DNA of 6,008 nucleotides from Desulfobacteraceae bacterium (GTDB lineage Bacteria; Desulfobacterota; Desulfobacteria; Desulfobacterales; Desulfobacteraceae), in the NCBI GenBank assembly GCA_022712835.1, contig JAFLJU010000338.1, positions 1 to 6,008 on the forward strand, read 5' to 3'. Both the position numbers and the translations under genes were made by a program. Below, piece after piece: positions 5,148-6,008 of the stretch; within the stretch, counting starts at the first letter, position 1; each line of letters starts with the position of its first letter. The notes under the pieces are model-generated. The model made no database searches. It was not told where the DNA came from and saw only the letters and a program-made list of their open reading frames with translations.

Positions 5148-5220
5148 TTTACAAGCGCTTTGCCTTGCCGGTGGTTTGTTTTGTAAACAGGCCAGCCATG
5201 ACTTTTTGCTCTTTTACAAA
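5148..5220. repeat. Three TTTACAA-type sites in the divergent gap upstream of the peptidase gene
   Basis: TTTACAA at 5148-5154, its inverse TTGTAAA at 5181-5187 and TTTACAAA at 5213-5220 alternate in direction. The last two form a perfect 8-bp inverted repeat (5180-5187 with 5213-5220). They lie in the 207-base gap between the divergent spermidine-synthase-like and M24 genes (5118-5324), which contains no gene. The words are A+T-rich in an A+T-rich gap, so chance is a real possibility. Confidence 0.25.
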
Positions 5221-5256
5221 GTTTGGATAGGATAAGTCAATTTTTTTAATTCCATT

Positions 5257-5277
5257 CTATGGGACATAGGGTATAAT
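5257..5277 (+). promoter_or_regulatory. Candidate -10 box with an adjacent palindrome, upstream of the M24 gene
   Basis: A perfect TATAAT at 5272-5277 sits 47 bases before the peptidase ATG. No good -35 is found 16-18 bases upstream (ATTCCA at 17). CTATG-GGA-CATAG at 5257-5269, a perfect 5-bp inverted repeat, ends two bases before the -10 box and could be an operator or activator site. Transcription would start near 5284. Confidence 0.4.
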
Positions 5278-5324
5278 TAAAAAACATTATATTCATCTTC
5301 ACTCTTTTAAAAGGCTGATTTTCA

Positions 5325-6008
5325 ATGAATTCTGACCAACTTCTGGACGTTACCCCTGAATCTGAAATCCTTGCCCGGATTCATTCCCTGAAAATCTATA
5401 TGGAAGGGGCCGGGGTGCAGGCAATCCTTTTGACCCATAAGCCGGATATTTATTATTTTTCAGGATCGGCTCAGGACTGCTATCTATACGTCTGCCTGGA
5501 TCGGGAACCCCTGCTTTTTGTCAAGCGCTACCTGCCCCGTGCCAAATTAGAAACCCCCATCAAAGATATCATTCCCATCCTCTCCGTCAGGGAAATTCCC
5601 CTTAAGATTATGGATATCCATCAGAGGCTTCCGTCAACCCTGGGGCTGGCCTTTGATGTGGTTCCGGTCAGGGATTATCAATTTTACCAGGGGTTGTTTT
5701 CCTCAACTATCTTTGTGGACGGAACCCCTTTGGTGGAGGCCTGCCGCGGGATTAAATCGGTGTACGAAATTAAACAGATGGAAGCGGCGGCCCAGGTTTC
5801 CAAAAAAACCTTTGATTTTGTGGCCCAAACCCTGGCCCCGGGAATTTCTGAAATGGAATTTTGCGGTCATATAGAAAGCTTTGCAAGGAGTCACGGTCAC
5901 ACAGGCAAGCTCCAGATGCGCCATTATCGATCAGAGGGGTTTTCTTTTCACCTGATGAGCGGAAAATCCGGGGGGCTTTCGGGTGCACTGGATTCACCGG
6001 TCTGCGGG
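5325..6008 (+). CDS. M24B family peptidase (Xaa-Pro aminopeptidase-like), N-terminal 228 codons; runs off the window
   Basis: The open frame runs from ATG at 5325 without a stop to the right edge. Residues 13-135 form the creatinase-like N-terminal domain: RIHSLKIYMEGAGVQAILLT (18-37), then PDIYYFSGSAQ, with FDVVPV at 110-115. The linker VEACRGIKSVYEIKQMEAAAQ (137-157) is the typical entry to the pita-bread M24 catalytic domain, and residues 158-228 are its first part, including GHIESFARSHG and FHLMSGKSGG. M24B enzymes cleave the bond before proline at the N terminus of peptides, or related bonds, using two metal ions held by D, D, H, E, E. Those ligands lie beyond the window, so activity cannot be judged. 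No signal peptide, so it is probably cytoplasmic. AAGG ten bases before the ATG is a weak ribosome binding site; the next in-frame ATG (codon 26) would cut into the domain. Confidence 0.9.
   Translation, partial: MNSDQLLDVTPESEILARIHSLKIYMEGAGVQAILLTHKPDIYYFSGSAQDCYLYVCLDREPLLFVKRYLPRAKLETPIKDIIPILSVREIPLKIMDIHQRLPSTLGLAFDVVPVRDYQFYQGLFSSTIFVDGTPLVEACRGIKSVYEIKQMEAAAQVSKKTFDFVAQTLAPGISEMEFCGHIESFARSHGHTGKLQMRHYRSEGFSFHLMSGKSGGLSGALDSPVCG

Noticed and set aside
4815..5186. 123-residue open frame on the plus strand
   Set aside because: Antisense to the SAM-binding core of the spermidine-synthase-like gene; no supporting signals.
5703..5924. 73-residue open frame on the minus strand
   Set aside because: Antisense to the M24 peptidase gene, whose plus-strand frame is continuous and has a recognisable family pattern.
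1..6008. CRISPR array, transposon ends, tRNA or rRNA genes, toxin-antitoxin or defence system
   Set aside because: No regularly spaced repeats of CRISPR length, no transposase or integrase frame, no cloverleaf with the usual conserved loops, and no defence-type domain was seen; the genes look like ordinary metabolic ones.

Overview
The window looks like part of the chromosome of an anaerobic, sulfate-reducer-like deltaproteobacterium (Desulfobacterota, possibly Desulfobacteraceae). This is inferred, not proven. The catalytic nitrate reductase subunit resembles the Desulfovibrio-type NapA in length and motifs. Its neighbours include a bacterial FmdE-family zinc protein and a molybdenum-cofactor adaptor (MobB). 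Genes are moderately G+C-rich and the gaps between them are strikingly A+T-rich. No RNA genes, CRISPR arrays, transposases or phage genes are visible.

Layout. Positions 1-2825 (minus strand) are a periplasmic nitrate reductase operon read right to left: napD (2825-2601, Tat-signal chaperone), napA (2512-197, Mo-bisMGD / 4Fe-4S catalytic subunit), then a gene entering at 197 whose start overlaps the napA stop. That last gene encodes a membrane-anchored protein and leaves the window at base 1. Upstream of napD, 2826-3055 holds no gene but is rich in regulatory-looking sequence: two candidate sigma70-type promoters, a 13-bp direct repeat and two inverted repeats. Positions 3655-3056 (minus) encode an FmdE-family protein. 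mobB (3893-4399, plus) is divergent from it across an A+T-rich gap. A spermidine-synthase-like protein lies at 5117-4437 (minus), convergent with mobB. From 5325 to the right edge (plus) is the N-terminal part of an M24B (Xaa-Pro aminopeptidase-like) protein.

How the genes fit together. NapD protects and proofreads the NapA twin-arginine signal, and NapA reduces nitrate in the periplasm. MobB supports the guanine-dinucleotide form of molybdopterin that NapA needs. FmdE-family proteins often sit near Mo/W-enzyme genes, so napD-napA, fmdE and mobB plausibly form a molybdoenzyme neighbourhood. This is supported by a near-identical 19-bp element upstream of both napD and fmdE. The spermidine-synthase-like and peptidase genes look like unrelated housekeeping neighbours. 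No napB, napC, napG, napH or napM lies inside the window, so the electron donor to NapA is not identified here.

The least ordinary items are the shared 19-bp element, the tandem 11-bp repeat abutting the napA ribosome binding site, and the truncated membrane protein fused translationally to napA with its Ser/Gln pentapeptide repeats.
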